A stretch of 64,000 bases of DNA, from NCBI GenBank assembly GCA_014728215.1, contig WJLZ01000117.1, forward strand, positions 62,001-126,000, read 5' to 3'. This stretch comes from Chitinivibrionales bacterium (GTDB lineage Bacteria; Fibrobacterota; Chitinivibrionia; Chitinivibrionales; WJKA01). Below, piece by piece: positions 53,471 through 62,933 of this stretch (the first letter of the stretch is position 1; each line of letters begins with the position of its first letter). The notes beneath the pieces were generated by a model. It was not told where the DNA came from and ran no database searches. It was given only the letters and a program-made list of their open reading frames with translations. A program made the translations under genes and the position numbers.

Positions 53471-54367
53471 ATGAGTTATCGATATGCAATAACCGAAACA
53501 ACAAAACAGAATCTCAGGCGCATTGCCGGAGAGCAGATCGACAAGGCAATGCGGGATCTGGTGTTTGAAAATATCAAAAACGCCGGCGGCATACATGAGG
53601 CCCGGAAAGAGTTTAAAAAAATACGGGCACTGCTTCGACTGGTGCGTCCTGCACTCGGCAACAATTATACCCGTCTCAATGGAATGTTCCGTGGGGCTGG
53701 ACGGGAATTTTCCGATTTCCGTGATGCGAAAGTAATGGCTGCAACCTGTAGCAACCTCGAAAACCACTTTAAGCCCCAGGCAAAGAAAGCGCTTTTTGCG
53801 GGGATCCAATCGCTTCTGGACAAACGGCGAGAGGATTTGATGAGCAAGCAGGGGCAGATTAAAAAGAAAGTTCAAAGAGTTCGGGACATGCTCAATGACT
53901 CGCAAAAAGTAATAGCTTCATGCAAAATGGGTGCTGAAGGATTCGATGCCGTGGGTGGAGGGCTGACACGAATCTACCGGCGGGGAAGAAAGGCTTTTGT
54001 CAATGCATACGATACTCCTTCCATGCAGAATTTTCATGACTGGCGAAAACGGGTCAAAGATTACTTGTATCACATGCGCCTTCTTCGCGATATGTGGCCG
54101 CCTGTTATAAAGGGATGCTGTTTTTCGCTCGAGGATTTGAGTCATATACTCGGTGATGAACACGATTTGAGTATACTGAGTGAATATATCGATGGTGTTT
54201 CAGAAGCGCATCTCAATTCTGAAGATCGGGCGGTGCTTAAAGATTTAATAACCCTGCGGCAATCGGAACTTCGCGCAAGTGCCCGGGCGCGGGGCAAACG
54301 CCTCTATGCAGAGAAGCCAAAAGCTTTCCGCACCCGTTTCGAGCAGTACTGGCTCGCATGGTCATGA
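53471..54367 (+). CDS. CHAD domain protein (polyphosphate-binding)
   Basis: A 298-residue helical protein with the conserved histidine/lysine/arginine pattern of CHAD: GIHEARKEFKKIRALLRLVR and GRKAFVNAYDTPSMQNFHDW with RKRVKDYLYHMRLL, the two repeats of the domain. The basic helices bind polyphosphate; CHAD proteins localise to polyphosphate granules. It begins right at the domain, without a CYTH or other partner domain. It fits the reserve and stress theme of the region next to the glucan phosphorylase. Sigma-54 site at 53330. Confidence 0.85.
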   Translation: MSYRYAITETTKQNLRRIAGEQIDKAMRDLVFENIKNAGGIHEARKEFKKIRALLRLVRPALGNNYTRLNGMFRGAGREFSDFRDAKVMAATCSNLENHFKPQAKKALFAGIQSLLDKRREDLMSKQGQIKKKVQRVRDMLNDSQKVIASCKMGAEGFDAVGGGLTRIYRRGRKAFVNAYDTPSMQNFHDWRKRVKDYLYHMRLLRDMWPPVIKGCCFSLEDLSHILGDEHDLSILSEYIDGVSEAHLNSEDRAVLKDLITLRQSELRASARARGKRLYAEKPKAFRTRFEQYWLAWS

Positions 54368-54394
54368 TACTCCCCAAGATACCCATCCTCTGAT

Positions 54395-54410
54395 TGGCAT
54401 ACAATTTGCG
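54395..54410 (+). promoter_or_regulatory. Sigma-54 promoter for the glucan phosphorylase
   Basis: Reads TGGCATACAATTTGCG, 58 bases before ATG 54468. Confidence 0.85.
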
Positions 54411-54467
54411 TTTTGCTTTGTGCATTAACCGGGGGTTTGTGCATCAATCAACAATAAGGAGCCGGTC

Positions 54468-56210
54468 ATGATGGAAGACGGTGTGTCGATAATGGAGAGA
54501 TTCTACGATATCGGAACAGCCTATTTCTCCATGGAATTTGCGCTGGAGAATGATATGCACACCTATGCCGGCGGGCTTGGAGTACTGGCTGCCGACATGA
54601 TGCGGGGATGTGCAGATCTGGAAATAGGCATTGCCGGCGTCTCTTTATTAGTGAAAAAGGGGTATTTTTTCCAGACAATCGATGCACAGGGAGTACAGCA
54701 CGAAAAAGAAGATCGCTGGAATCCCCACGAATTTTTGACACCTCTTAATGCAGAAGTCTCCGTCACCATAGAAGACCGTCAGGTACGCATAACTCCCTGG
54801 CTGTACGGGGTGAAGGGGGTTACGGGATTTGAAGTTCCGGTTATTTTTCTTGATACCGACAATGAAGCCAATTCACCCTTCGAACGCAGTTTGAGTTATT
54901 ACCTTTATAAGGATGACGACCGGTTCAGGTGTGCTCAGGAGATTGTTCTGGGTGTGGGCGGAGTACGGATGCTCGAGGCTCTCGGATTCGTCTCCGATCT
55001 CCGGTACCACATGAATGAGGGGCATTCGGCCTTTCTTGTTGCAGAACTCATGCGCAAATTTGGTGATGCTGCAGATCCTGCCCGGGAGGTGCGCAACCGG
55101 TGCATCTTTACCACCCATACGCCCGTTCCCGCCGGTCACGATAAGTTCAGTACAAAGATGGTTCAGAATATGTTTCCCTCCATGCCCGAAGAGATACAAA
55201 AAAGCATGGGGAGCGTCTGTAACATGACCGAACTGGCTCTCAACCATAGCGCATTTGTCAACGGAGTGGCCGGAAGTCATACCGAAACTACGAGCACCAT
55301 GTTTCCCGGTCATGATATCGAATCAATCACCAATGGCATTCATACCTCATACTGGGTGTGCCCGTCAATGGATGAACTTTTTGGCCGCTATGTTAAATCG
55401 TGGCGAAAAGATTTTTTTAATCTGCGGTATATCGCGGGGGTTTCATGCAAAGAAATCATGGAGGCCCACCGGGCGGCAAAGGAGCGGATGATTGCATGGC
55501 TTTTCGGGCATCAAAAAGTCAATCTGAATCCGGATGTTTTTACTATAGGATATGCCCGCCGGATAACACCCTATAAGCGTGCAGACATGCTTTTCTCCGA
55601 TATGCAGCGCCTGAAATCTATTGCACAACAGTATAGGGGGCTGCAGATACTCTATTCGGGTATAGCCCATCCGGCCGACCGGGAAGGGAAGCGGCAGATA
55701 GAGTATGTTCATGACGCCATGAAAGCTCTGAGGCCTCACGTGCGTACGTGCTATATCGAAGACTATGATTTGCAGATCGCCGGTATGATGGTATCCGGGT
55801 GCGACCTGTGGCTCAACACCCCCCGTCCGCCCCAGGAAGCTTCCGGTACCTCGGGAATGAAAGCCGCAGCCAACGGTGTGCCGCAACTCTCGGTTCTCGA
55901 CGGCTGGTGGAATGAAGGACATATCGAGAATATCACCGGATGGAGCATCGGTAAGCGCTATGATGAAAACGAAAGAGCATCACATGCAGAAGAATTGGAA
56001 GATATGTACGGTAAGCTGGAACATACGATCCTCCCACTCTATTACAACAATCCGGAACAATGGGCCCGGATTATGCGCAATTGTATCTCAATCAATGGTT
56101 CATTTTTCAATACGCACCGGATGGTTCGTCAATACGTCGTAAATGCCTACTTTACACACATCACCGAAAAGATAGAGACAACCGAGCCGGTGCTTCAGGA
56201 AATCAGGTAG
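54468..56210 (+). CDS. Alpha-glucan (glycogen) phosphorylase, short form
   Basis: A 580-residue GT35-type phosphorylase that releases glucose 1-phosphate from glycogen or maltodextrin with a pyridoxal phosphate cofactor. It has YFSMEFALENDMHTYAGGLG, YHMNEGHSAFLVAELMRKFG, TTHTPVPAGHDKF, NGIHTSYWVCPSMDELFGRY, TIGYARRITPYKRADML and TPRPPQEASGTSGMKAAANG then DGWWNEG. The PLP-lysine and phosphate-site motif EASGTSGMKAAANG is intact. The chain is shorter than enterobacterial phosphorylases (about 800) and matches the compact TIGR02094-like class. AAGGAG precedes the ATG. Sigma-54 control suggests reserve breakdown on starvation. Confidence 0.9.
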   Translation: MMEDGVSIMERFYDIGTAYFSMEFALENDMHTYAGGLGVLAADMMRGCADLEIGIAGVSLLVKKGYFFQTIDAQGVQHEKEDRWNPHEFLTPLNAEVSVTIEDRQVRITPWLYGVKGVTGFEVPVIFLDTDNEANSPFERSLSYYLYKDDDRFRCAQEIVLGVGGVRMLEALGFVSDLRYHMNEGHSAFLVAELMRKFGDAADPAREVRNRCIFTTHTPVPAGHDKFSTKMVQNMFPSMPEEIQKSMGSVCNMTELALNHSAFVNGVAGSHTETTSTMFPGHDIESITNGIHTSYWVCPSMDELFGRYVKSWRKDFFNLRYIAGVSCKEIMEAHRAAKERMIAWLFGHQKVNLNPDVFTIGYARRITPYKRADMLFSDMQRLKSIAQQYRGLQILYSGIAHPADREGKRQIEYVHDAMKALRPHVRTCYIEDYDLQIAGMMVSGCDLWLNTPRPPQEASGTSGMKAAANGVPQLSVLDGWWNEGHIENITGWSIGKRYDENERASHAEELEDMYGKLEHTILPLYYNNPEQWARIMRNCISINGSFFNTHRMVRQYVVNAYFTHITEKIETTEPVLQEIR

Positions 56211-56274
56211 CGATAATTCAGATGAGAAAAAAGTTTTGACATTACAATAATCAACAAATGAAAGGACATGCGGA

Positions 56275-57012
56275 ATGGTTACCCTCACATACCTTAAGCA
56301 TGCACAAGAAATCAGGGAAAGCAATGATATTCGGGTCAAAAGACTTTTCCCTGCTTCCGATCAGACATCCTATGATCCCTTTGCTCTTGTGGATGAATTT
56401 TTTATACCTCAGGACAGCGGTTTTCCCCGAATGGAATACCGCGGGTTCGAAGGGTATACGTATATCACTGAAGGCGCCCTTCTGCATTCCGATACAACAG
56501 GAATTGCACGGGTGATTGAAAGCGGTGGATTGCAGCATTATGTAGCAGGCAGAGGACTCGTTCACTCGGAAACATCAGTCGCCGGTCATCCGCTGTGTCA
56601 TGGATTCCGGATCTGGGTCAATCTTCCCCGGGACATGAAAAAGATCGATCCGTCATACGACTCTTGGCAGCCCGACCAGTTACCCTATGTTCAGAACCAG
56701 GGAAGCTCGGCTTACCACATTGTCGGGAACGGCGCGCCAACATCTTCAACAATACCGTTAATTATCCAGGATATACATATGGATATCAATGCCCATCATT
56801 TTATGTCGGTGCCCAGTGAGATGGAGGGGTTGATGTACTGTTACTGGGGTGAAGTTGAAGCGTGCGATTACCGGATCGGTCCCGGCGAATACTTTTTTCT
56901 TCCCGATGCCGTTGAAATAGCTGCTTATGCCCGGAGAGAAAGCAGAATTCTGCTTCTTGCAGGCGTACCGTTAGCCGAACAAATCAGACTCAGCGGAACA
57001 TCGGTTGAGTAA
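56275..57012 (+). CDS. Pirin family protein
   Basis: A 245-residue bicupin. The metal-binding motif usually seen as HPHRGFET is here RMEYRGFEGYTYITEGALLHSD, so the first two histidines are replaced (P-R-M-E-Y-R), while GRGLVHSE keeps a later histidine. The C-terminal cupin has MDINAHHFMSVPSEMEG and LLAGVPLAEQIR. Quercetinase-type activity is therefore unlikely; it may be a redox or transcription cofactor as in other pirins. AAAGGAC precedes the ATG. No sigma-54 site. Confidence 0.75.
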   Translation: MVTLTYLKHAQEIRESNDIRVKRLFPASDQTSYDPFALVDEFFIPQDSGFPRMEYRGFEGYTYITEGALLHSDTTGIARVIESGGLQHYVAGRGLVHSETSVAGHPLCHGFRIWVNLPRDMKKIDPSYDSWQPDQLPYVQNQGSSAYHIVGNGAPTSSTIPLIIQDIHMDINAHHFMSVPSEMEGLMYCYWGEVEACDYRIGPGEYFFLPDAVEIAAYARRESRILLLAGVPLAEQIRLSGTSVE

Positions 57013-57081
57013 TTGCGAATTATCAGCAAAAGTGTCTCTTTCCTCTGTTTTTTACCTTGTAGAAAGTGAAAAAGTTGTATT

Positions 57082-58287
57082 ATGGATTTTAAACATCTCA
57101 TGCCCTTGCAGCAAAAGAACGATTCGAAGATTATTATGCTTGTTATGGACGGCCTTGGTGGCCTGCCGAAAACATGGCAGGGAAAGACCGAGCTGGAGCA
57201 GGCGAATACGCCTGAAATGGACACGATGGCCACGGAAGGAATGTGTGGATTACATGTTCCGGTAGGGCCGGGGATCACCCCCGGAAGTGGTCCTGGACAC
57301 CTTGGCATATTCGGGTACGATCCTCTCCAGTATACGGTAGGCCGCGGGGTTCTCTCGGCCCTTGGAATCGATTTTGATATCGGGCCTGATGATGTTGCTG
57401 CGCGGGGTAATTTCTGTACGATCGACAAAAAGGGGAATGTTACCGACCGTCGTGCAGGACGAATCGATACCGAAACCAATAAGAAATTATGCGAAAAATT
57501 ACGGAATATCACAATCAATGGAGTTGAAATATTTATCGAGACAATTAAAGAACACCGTTTCCTTCTGGTGCTGCGGGGTAAGAAATTGAGTTCGGCAATT
57601 AACGATACTGATCCTCAGGCAACGGGGGCGCCGCCCAAAGAGGTGGAGACTGTTGCTCCGGATGCCGAACACACCGGAAATATTGTTGAAGCTTTTATTT
57701 CCCAGGCGAGTGAGATTTTATCCCATGAGCCAAAAGCAAATATGGTGCTGATGCGGGGATTTGCCAAAAGGCCCAATTGGCCCCGGTTCGAGGAAGTATT
57801 CGGAATGCATGGAGCCGCCATTGCTGCATACCCCATGTATCGTGGACTGGGAAAATTGATCGGCATGGATGTCATCGGGAATGCAGGCAATCTTGATGAA
57901 GAACTTTCTCTTGTAAAAGAACATTACGGCAACTATGATTTCTTCTTTGTTCATGTGAAGGCAACCGACAGTTCGGGAGAGGATGGTGATTTTGACCGGA
58001 AGATGCATGCCATTGAAGAGGTCGATTCGATTATCCCCCGGATACTCGATTTTAAACCGGAGGTAATGATTATTACCGGCGATCACTCGACTCCGTCGGT
58101 CTTGAAATCCCACAGCTGGCATCCAGTCCCGCTTTTAATCTGGTCGAAATCATGCCGGCCCGATGATGTTCAGAAATTTGGTGAAAGCTATTGTACCCAT
58201 GGCGCTCTGGGGCCACAAATGCCTGCCGTTGATATCATGCCCATGGCGCTGGCGCATGCACACCGCCTGAATAAATATGGCGCCTGA
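57082..58287 (+). CDS. apgM: 2,3-bisphosphoglycerate-independent phosphoglycerate mutase, archaeal type (ApgM)
   Basis: A 401-residue alkaline-phosphatase-superfamily enzyme that interconverts 3- and 2-phosphoglycerate. Metal-ligand and motif positions are visible: IIMLVMDGLGGLPKTWQGKT, ITPGSGPGHLGIFGYDP (nucleophile serine in the GSGPGH segment), RGNFCTIDKKGNVTDRRAGR, FFFVHVKATDSSGEDGDFDR, ITGDHSTPSVLKSHSWHPVP. The family is typical of archaea and a scattering of bacteria. Only a weak ribosome site precedes the ATG. With FbaB and the phosphorylase, it completes a local set of glycolytic/reserve genes. Confidence 0.9.
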   Translation: MDFKHLMPLQQKNDSKIIMLVMDGLGGLPKTWQGKTELEQANTPEMDTMATEGMCGLHVPVGPGITPGSGPGHLGIFGYDPLQYTVGRGVLSALGIDFDIGPDDVAARGNFCTIDKKGNVTDRRAGRIDTETNKKLCEKLRNITINGVEIFIETIKEHRFLLVLRGKKLSSAINDTDPQATGAPPKEVETVAPDAEHTGNIVEAFISQASEILSHEPKANMVLMRGFAKRPNWPRFEEVFGMHGAAIAAYPMYRGLGKLIGMDVIGNAGNLDEELSLVKEHYGNYDFFFVHVKATDSSGEDGDFDRKMHAIEEVDSIIPRILDFKPEVMIITGDHSTPSVLKSHSWHPVPLLIWSKSCRPDDVQKFGESYCTHGALGPQMPAVDIMPMALAHAHRLNKYGA

Positions 58288-58345
58288 TAGTGTTGCTGCT
58301 TCGCCGGGTATGTGATGCGGGTACTAAACCGAAAGGAACATGATC

Positions 58346-59353
58346 ATGCAAAAGCTGCTTACCAGAATATTCATGTTCGTGCTTAAGTCGGCAGTATTTC
58401 TTGCGCCCCGGGAAGCGTGTCAGAAAAAAATTGAGGAAATCAACTGCACAATCAATAAAATTCAGGAGTACAATTTACACGGATGGTCGTACCGGAGTGT
58501 AATATCCCATGAAACACAGGAACAGTACTGGTATTACGAAGCCGGACCGGATACCGCGCCGGTTCTCGTATGTATTCATGGGTTGATGCTCGATGGGAGA
58601 ACCTTTGTCAAATTAAACAGGTATTTGCGTGATTACCGTATCATTGCAATCAATATGCCCGAACAAAGTTCTTTATATACGGGGAGTATCGAAAACTTTT
58701 TAACCATAATCGTTGATTTTCTCCGTTCGGTGAATGTCCGAGAATGCGATCTTATGGGGGTCTCTTTTGGCGGCGTTGTAGCAACACATCTGGTTGCTCA
58801 TTTGCCCGAGGATATTGCCGTAAGGCGGCTCGTGCTTGCATCATCGGTAATTGCCGGCGCCACACGCAGCATACGAAACAGCGTAAAAGTGAACCATGAA
58901 TGGATCCGGTCGGTTCCCGATTATCAGATATACTGGTTTTTTGAACAGCTTATCAATTTTGTCAAAAATACCCGGGGGCAAAAGAGCGGAGATGAAGAAT
59001 TGGTGGAATTTCTCCGGGTTAAACATCCAGCCTATTACCGTCAGGTTTTTGAAGCCTTGGCGAATTATCAGGGGCTCGAGGATGCCTGCCGGATATTCTG
59101 TCCGGTTATTGTGATGAATGGTGAAAAGGACATGCTGATCGATAAGGAGATGCGAAACCTGATGAAGCATATTTTTGACGGCAAACGCTATTTCACGATC
59201 CCTGAGGCTTCACACGAGATGATGTTCACAAAGACCGAGCTGGTTGCCCGCCATATGGAAAACTTTTTCACCCGGACCCGCCGGCCGGTACCTGCGACAG
59301 GAATAAATATCAGTGCAGTATATAACCGTCATCCGGTCACCAGGGTAAAGTAG
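58346..59353 (+). CDS. Alpha/beta hydrolase
   Basis: A 335-residue alpha/beta-fold hydrolase. The oxyanion motif is CIHGLMLDGRTF, the nucleophile elbow VSFGG (GVSFGGVVATHL) and the catalytic histidine EASHEMMFTK; the acid is likely in MNGEKDMLIDKEM. A hydrophobic N-terminal segment (FMFVLKSAVFLAP) could anchor it at the membrane. ATG 58346 fits AAAGGA at eight bases; 58340 is an alternative. The last 25 bases overlap the end of the convergent kinase gene. The substrate is not readable; an ester or lipase-like role is likely. Confidence 0.8.
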   Translation: MQKLLTRIFMFVLKSAVFLAPREACQKKIEEINCTINKIQEYNLHGWSYRSVISHETQEQYWYYEAGPDTAPVLVCIHGLMLDGRTFVKLNRYLRDYRIIAINMPEQSSLYTGSIENFLTIIVDFLRSVNVRECDLMGVSFGGVVATHLVAHLPEDIAVRRLVLASSVIAGATRSIRNSVKVNHEWIRSVPDYQIYWFFEQLINFVKNTRGQKSGDEELVEFLRVKHPAYYRQVFEALANYQGLEDACRIFCPVIVMNGEKDMLIDKEMRNLMKHIFDGKRYFTIPEASHEMMFTKTELVARHMENFFTRTRRPVPATGINISAVYNRHPVTRVK

Positions 59354-60693
59354 AACGTTGCCCCTCTGTCGACCTGGCCTTCAGCACATATTGTCCCACC
59401 ATGCTTATGTACAACCCGTTGAACGATCGAGAGGCCAATACCGGTTCCACGATATTTTTCCTGTGAATGCAGACGGGTAAACGGTTCAAAGATTATTTCT
59501 GCATGGTTCATATCGAAGCCGGCGCCATTGTCTTTTATGTAAACAACTCTCCGTCCATTGTGATCCTGCATACCGATTTCTATACGGGGATTTTTTACCT
59601 TTGAAGTATACTTCCATGCATTTCTGATAAGATTTTCGAGAGCAAGCCGGATTAGTCCCTTATCTGCATTGACAATGATACCGCTCTGAACGATTACTTC
59701 AACATTACGCCAGGGATTACTCTTTTTCAGTTCACTTAGGAAACTGTCGGTGATCGCACTCAGATCAACATCCTGTTTTTTTAGTTCATGTTGTGAAATT
59801 ATTGATAACTCCAGCAAATTGGAAATTGTGCTGGTCATGCGATAGATGTTTGTTTCGATCTGTTCGATACACTTGTTACCGTCGGCATCCATAAGGTCGG
59901 CATAGTACATTTTCAGGACATCAACCATGGCCGCCATATTATTAAGCGGATTGCGCAGGTCGTGGGATACTGAATGGGCAAAGGCTTTGAGTTCCCTGTT
60001 GGCTGCCAGAAGCTCATTTGTGCGATTCTGCAGTTGCTCTTCCATTTCCTTATGTTTTGTCATATCGAGGGCGATATAAATAAAACTGTGGGGAGTGCTT
60101 CCCCGGTGGTAAACCAGATTGCCCGGGACCAGAATAAAATGACGGAGATCTCCGTTTTGGGCATAAATGGAGACTTCTGTGGTTGGCGGCTGTTCACCTC
60201 GTGCGGATGCCCCCAGTTGACGGCGAACATCCTCCCGCTGACGGGGAACGACAAAATTGGTAAGCGGTTGTCCAAGCATTTCCTCTTTAGCATACCCAAG
60301 GCTGTTCAATGCCTGTTTATTGATATCCAGTATTGTACCGTCCATGCCGATTACCGCATTTACTGCAGGAGACTCTTCGTACAAAAAACGGTATCGTTCT
60401 TCGGATAGCCGCAATCTTTCGTACTCATCACAGGCCTGTTTCAATTTTTCATTTGCCGCGATGAGTTCATGCTGAACCATTTTAAATTCTCTGTTAAGAT
60501 CTTTGGTTCGGGTTTCCAGTTCACTCTGGTTCAGTTGCAGCCGGTAAATAAGCCCCTGAGCATTATCACTGCCGTTCCGGGGAAGGGTATCGCACAGGGT
60601 ATCGACCTGTTTTGCCGGCCAGGAGTGCAGATTGTCGGGAACGGGAGCATCATAGGACGATTGTTTGTTTAAATGAAACAATTTTTTAATCAT
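59329..60693 (-). CDS. PAS sensor histidine kinase
   Basis: A 454-residue soluble kinase: an N-terminal coiled coil (residues 45-100), one PAS/PAC unit (RFLYEESPAVNAVIGMDGTI, ending YIALDMTKHKE), HisKA with the acceptor histidine in FAHSVSHDLRNPLNN and HATPase (ENLIRNAWKYTSKVKNPRIE, KDNGAGFDMNHAE, GTGIGLSIVQR). The core closely resembles those of the kinases at 40468 and 42948. AAGGAG precedes the ATG. It is 12 bases downstream of the CysRS-like gene, so it is probably in one operon with that gene and the phosphoribosyltransferase. No regulator partner is present. Confidence 0.85.
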   Translation of the reverse strand: MIKKLFHLNKQSSYDAPVPDNLHSWPAKQVDTLCDTLPRNGSDNAQGLIYRLQLNQSELETRTKDLNREFKMVQHELIAANEKLKQACDEYERLRLSEERYRFLYEESPAVNAVIGMDGTILDINKQALNSLGYAKEEMLGQPLTNFVVPRQREDVRRQLGASARGEQPPTTEVSIYAQNGDLRHFILVPGNLVYHRGSTPHSFIYIALDMTKHKEMEEQLQNRTNELLAANRELKAFAHSVSHDLRNPLNNMAAMVDVLKMYYADLMDADGNKCIEQIETNIYRMTSTISNLLELSIISQHELKKQDVDLSAITDSFLSELKKSNPWRNVEVIVQSGIIVNADKGLIRLALENLIRNAWKYTSKVKNPRIEIGMQDHNGRRVVYIKDNGAGFDMNHAEIIFEPFTRLHSQEKYRGTGIGLSIVQRVVHKHGGTICAEGQVDRGATFYFTLVTG

Positions 60694-60705
60694 ACGGGCT
60701 ACTCC

Positions 60706-61962
60706 TTATGAATGGTTAATACCTGTCTTCAGGACCATATCGATCTTTTGAAGAACATGGCAGATGCCCGCAGTATCCGATTGATTCAGCGTTCCCTCTT
60801 TACGGGCTTCCGATAAGGGCATGAGCATGTGCTCAAGATCATCAAGAGCGCGTTCGGTATGTAAGTCGTCACTCAGCGCATTTTCAAACTGCACGAGCAA
60901 TTCCCCGGCACTGTGGCTTGATTCAGCCGCTTCTTTATCGGGCTGCACATCCGTGGTGAACACGCGTGCATACTCGATCAGCCGGGCATGACGTTTTGCT
61001 GCGGCATCAAGCGCAGCATAGGTAAAATTGAGCTTTTTCCGATAATGTTGTGTTGCAAAGAAAAAACGGATCACCGCACCATCATACCCCTTTGATGCAA
61101 GGTCGCCGACATGGATTATGTTTCCCTTATTTTTAGACATCTTGTGGCCGTCAACCAGGAGATGTTCCCCATGAAGCCAATAGGGGGCAAGTTCTTTCCC
61201 CGAATAGGCTTCGGTGACTGCAATGGTATAGTCATGGTGACGGTAGAGGTTGTCGATGCCGCCGCAACTGATATCTATTTGTGTGCCGAGATGCTTGACT
61301 ATCATGGCGGGATCCTGAACATTCCATGCAGGACGCCCCTTGCCAAGCACTGTTTCCCATTGGGCCGGTTCATTATCACGCGCACCATGCCAGAGAATAA
61401 AATCTCCCAGATTCCATCGTTGACCCGGGTAGGTATCTTTACTGAAACGTTTTTTCCTAGAAGGCCATTTGCTCATATCCAGTCGGTACAGCCGTCCGAA
61501 GCCCTGGAAGGTGAGTGGATCGAAATAGATATCCGGCCCATAGGAGTAGGCATGTTTCTTTTCAAGTAACCCTTCAATAATCTCGGCCGCGGTATGAACG
61601 CTTGTTGAGGAACGGGGGATGAATGGAGGAAGATCGATTGAAAGAAAGCGGCAATCCTCAAAAAAACGCTCTTCTACCGGACGGGTAAGGTCGTCGACCG
61701 ATATCTGCTTCCGTCGTGCTTCACTGATGCTTTTATCTTCTATATCGGTGAAATTCACTACCCGTTCTACTTCAAATCCCAGGTGGCTGAGATAGCGATG
61801 AAGAATATCTTCATAAAAGAAGGTTCGATAGTTGCCAAGATGAGGGTGGCGGTATACCGAGGGGCCACAGGTAAACAGTTTCACATGGGGCGGTTGAAGT
61901 GGTCGGAACAGGTCCTTGTTCCGGCTCATGGTGTTATTCAACATCAGTGGAGGAGTATTCAT
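60706..61962 (-). CDS. Cysteinyl-tRNA synthetase-like protein lacking zinc ligands
   Basis: A 418-residue class I synthetase fold. It has LFTCGPSVYRHPHLGNYRT (HIGH-type motif as HLGN), VVNFTDIEDKSISEA, GGIDNLYRHHDY and KMSKNKGN. Of the four CysRS zinc ligands, by eye the first Cys (TCGPSV) and the His (RHHDY) remain, but the second Cys (WHIEC in true enzymes) is WNVQD and the Glu of HHENE is replaced in HHDYT. Only about 40-60 residues of the anticodon-binding end are left. It may activate another acid or serve outside translation, or be an impaired duplicate. ATG 61962 aligns with the normal start; the longer frame to 62043 runs into the previous gene. A normal cysS should exist elsewhere. 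Confidence 0.7.
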   Translation of the reverse strand: MNTPPLMLNNTMSRNKDLFRPLQPPHVKLFTCGPSVYRHPHLGNYRTFFYEDILHRYLSHLGFEVERVVNFTDIEDKSISEARRKQISVDDLTRPVEERFFEDCRFLSIDLPPFIPRSSTSVHTAAEIIEGLLEKKHAYSYGPDIYFDPLTFQGFGRLYRLDMSKWPSRKKRFSKDTYPGQRWNLGDFILWHGARDNEPAQWETVLGKGRPAWNVQDPAMIVKHLGTQIDISCGGIDNLYRHHDYTIAVTEAYSGKELAPYWLHGEHLLVDGHKMSKNKGNIIHVGDLASKGYDGAVIRFFFATQHYRKKLNFTYAALDAAAKRHARLIEYARVFTTDVQPDKEAAESSHSAGELLVQFENALSDDLHTERALDDLEHMLMPLSEARKEGTLNQSDTAGICHVLQKIDMVLKTGINHS

Positions 61963-62006
61963 GCTGTAGGTACCTTGGTGAAGGTATTGACTATGGTGTG
62001 CAACAT

Positions 62007-62678
62007 TCAGCTTCCCGCCACCGATTGATGCATCGATGCCCATTCTTTCAGTAAATCTTTGACCTCTTCATCGGTTGTGGGAGTGAAATCATCATACCAG
62101 GCTCCCACTGCTGAAAAGGCCCGGGGTGTTTGTACGCATATGATATCATCGGCGTCTTCGGCCAGTTTATTGCGCACGCTTGGAGAGGCGACTGGAACCG
62201 CAACTGTTATGGCGGAGGGGTTTTGCTGTCGCAAAGTTTTCACCGCCGCCATCATGCTCGCTCCTGTCGCAAGGCCGTCATCCACCAGTATAACCGGGCG
62301 ACCTTCGGCACTGACCGGAACCTTCCCGCCCTCTCGGTACATCGCCTCACGTTTGCGGACTTCTTCCTGTTCGCGGCGGGTTTCCATTTCGATGGCATCT
62401 TCTGGTATGTGAAGATATTCCACAACATCCTCATTGATCACCCGCGTATCTCCTCCGGCAATTGCGCCCATGGCAAGCTCTTCATGACCCGGCGTGTCAA
62501 GTTTACGGACAACAAATATATCCAGATCGGCATCCAGCGCTTTTGCCACTTCAAAGGCCACAGGAACTCCTCCGCGGGGCAATCCAAGAACAAGCAGATT
62601 CTCTTTTGATTTATATTCTTTCAGATGGTCGGCCAGTATTCTGCCGGCTTCACGGCGATTCCCGAATATTCGTTCCAT
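62007..62678 (-). CDS. Phosphoribosyltransferase domain protein
   Basis: A 223-residue protein of the type I PRTase family: LLVLGLPRGGVPVAFEVAKA, the acidic PRPP-binding loop VILVDDGLATGASMMAAVKT and a lid region with AMGAIAGGDTRVINEDVVEY. The family binds PRPP and often an unknown base; the stand-alone bacterial form with DLDIFVVRKLDTPGHEELAM is uncharacterised, sometimes next to stress proteins. ATG 62678 is preferred over 62684 on spacing from GGGAGG. First gene of the CysRS-like/kinase operon, pointing to a nucleotide-linked process. Confidence 0.8.
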   Translation of the reverse strand: MERIFGNRREAGRILADHLKEYKSKENLLVLGLPRGGVPVAFEVAKALDADLDIFVVRKLDTPGHEELAMGAIAGGDTRVINEDVVEYLHIPEDAIEMETRREQEEVRKREAMYREGGKVPVSAEGRPVILVDDGLATGASMMAAVKTLRQQNPSAITVAVPVASPSVRNKLAEDADDIICVQTPRAFSAVGAWYDDFTPTTDEEVKDLLKEWASMHQSVAGS

Positions 62679-62900
62679 CACCATCCTCCCTTAAGTAAAT
62701 CGTGGTGTCTGGTTGTCGGTGTTACCATCTTTTCATCACGGCGCCACAGCAGCTCGTTAAAGATCACATTATTTAATCGCTTGTACCGGTAGATAAAAAC
62801 AATAGTTGACTTCACCTCAACGCCTCGCTTTGAGCATGTTCCTCCCCGCCGGCAAAGCCGGGAGGAGAGGGAAGAGAAGAGGAGAAGTGGGTGACAAATC

Positions 62901-62933
62901 AAAAAGGCATAATTAAAAAAATTATGCCTTTTT
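62901..62933. terminator. Bidirectional rho-independent terminator overlapping a stop codon
   Basis: AAAAAGGCATAATT (62901-62914) and AATTATGCCTTTTT (62920-62933) form a perfect 14-bp stem with a five-base loop; T-runs follow on the plus strand and, through the A-run, on the minus strand too. The TAA of the Hsp20-like gene (62922-62924) and its last codons lie inside the stem. Confidence 0.85.

Noticed and set aside
62833-62850. Minus-strand GG-N10-GC pattern upstream of the PRTase operon
   Set aside because: It falls in a GC-rich hairpin stretch and lacks TGGCA/TTGC boxes; the operon probably uses another sigma factor.
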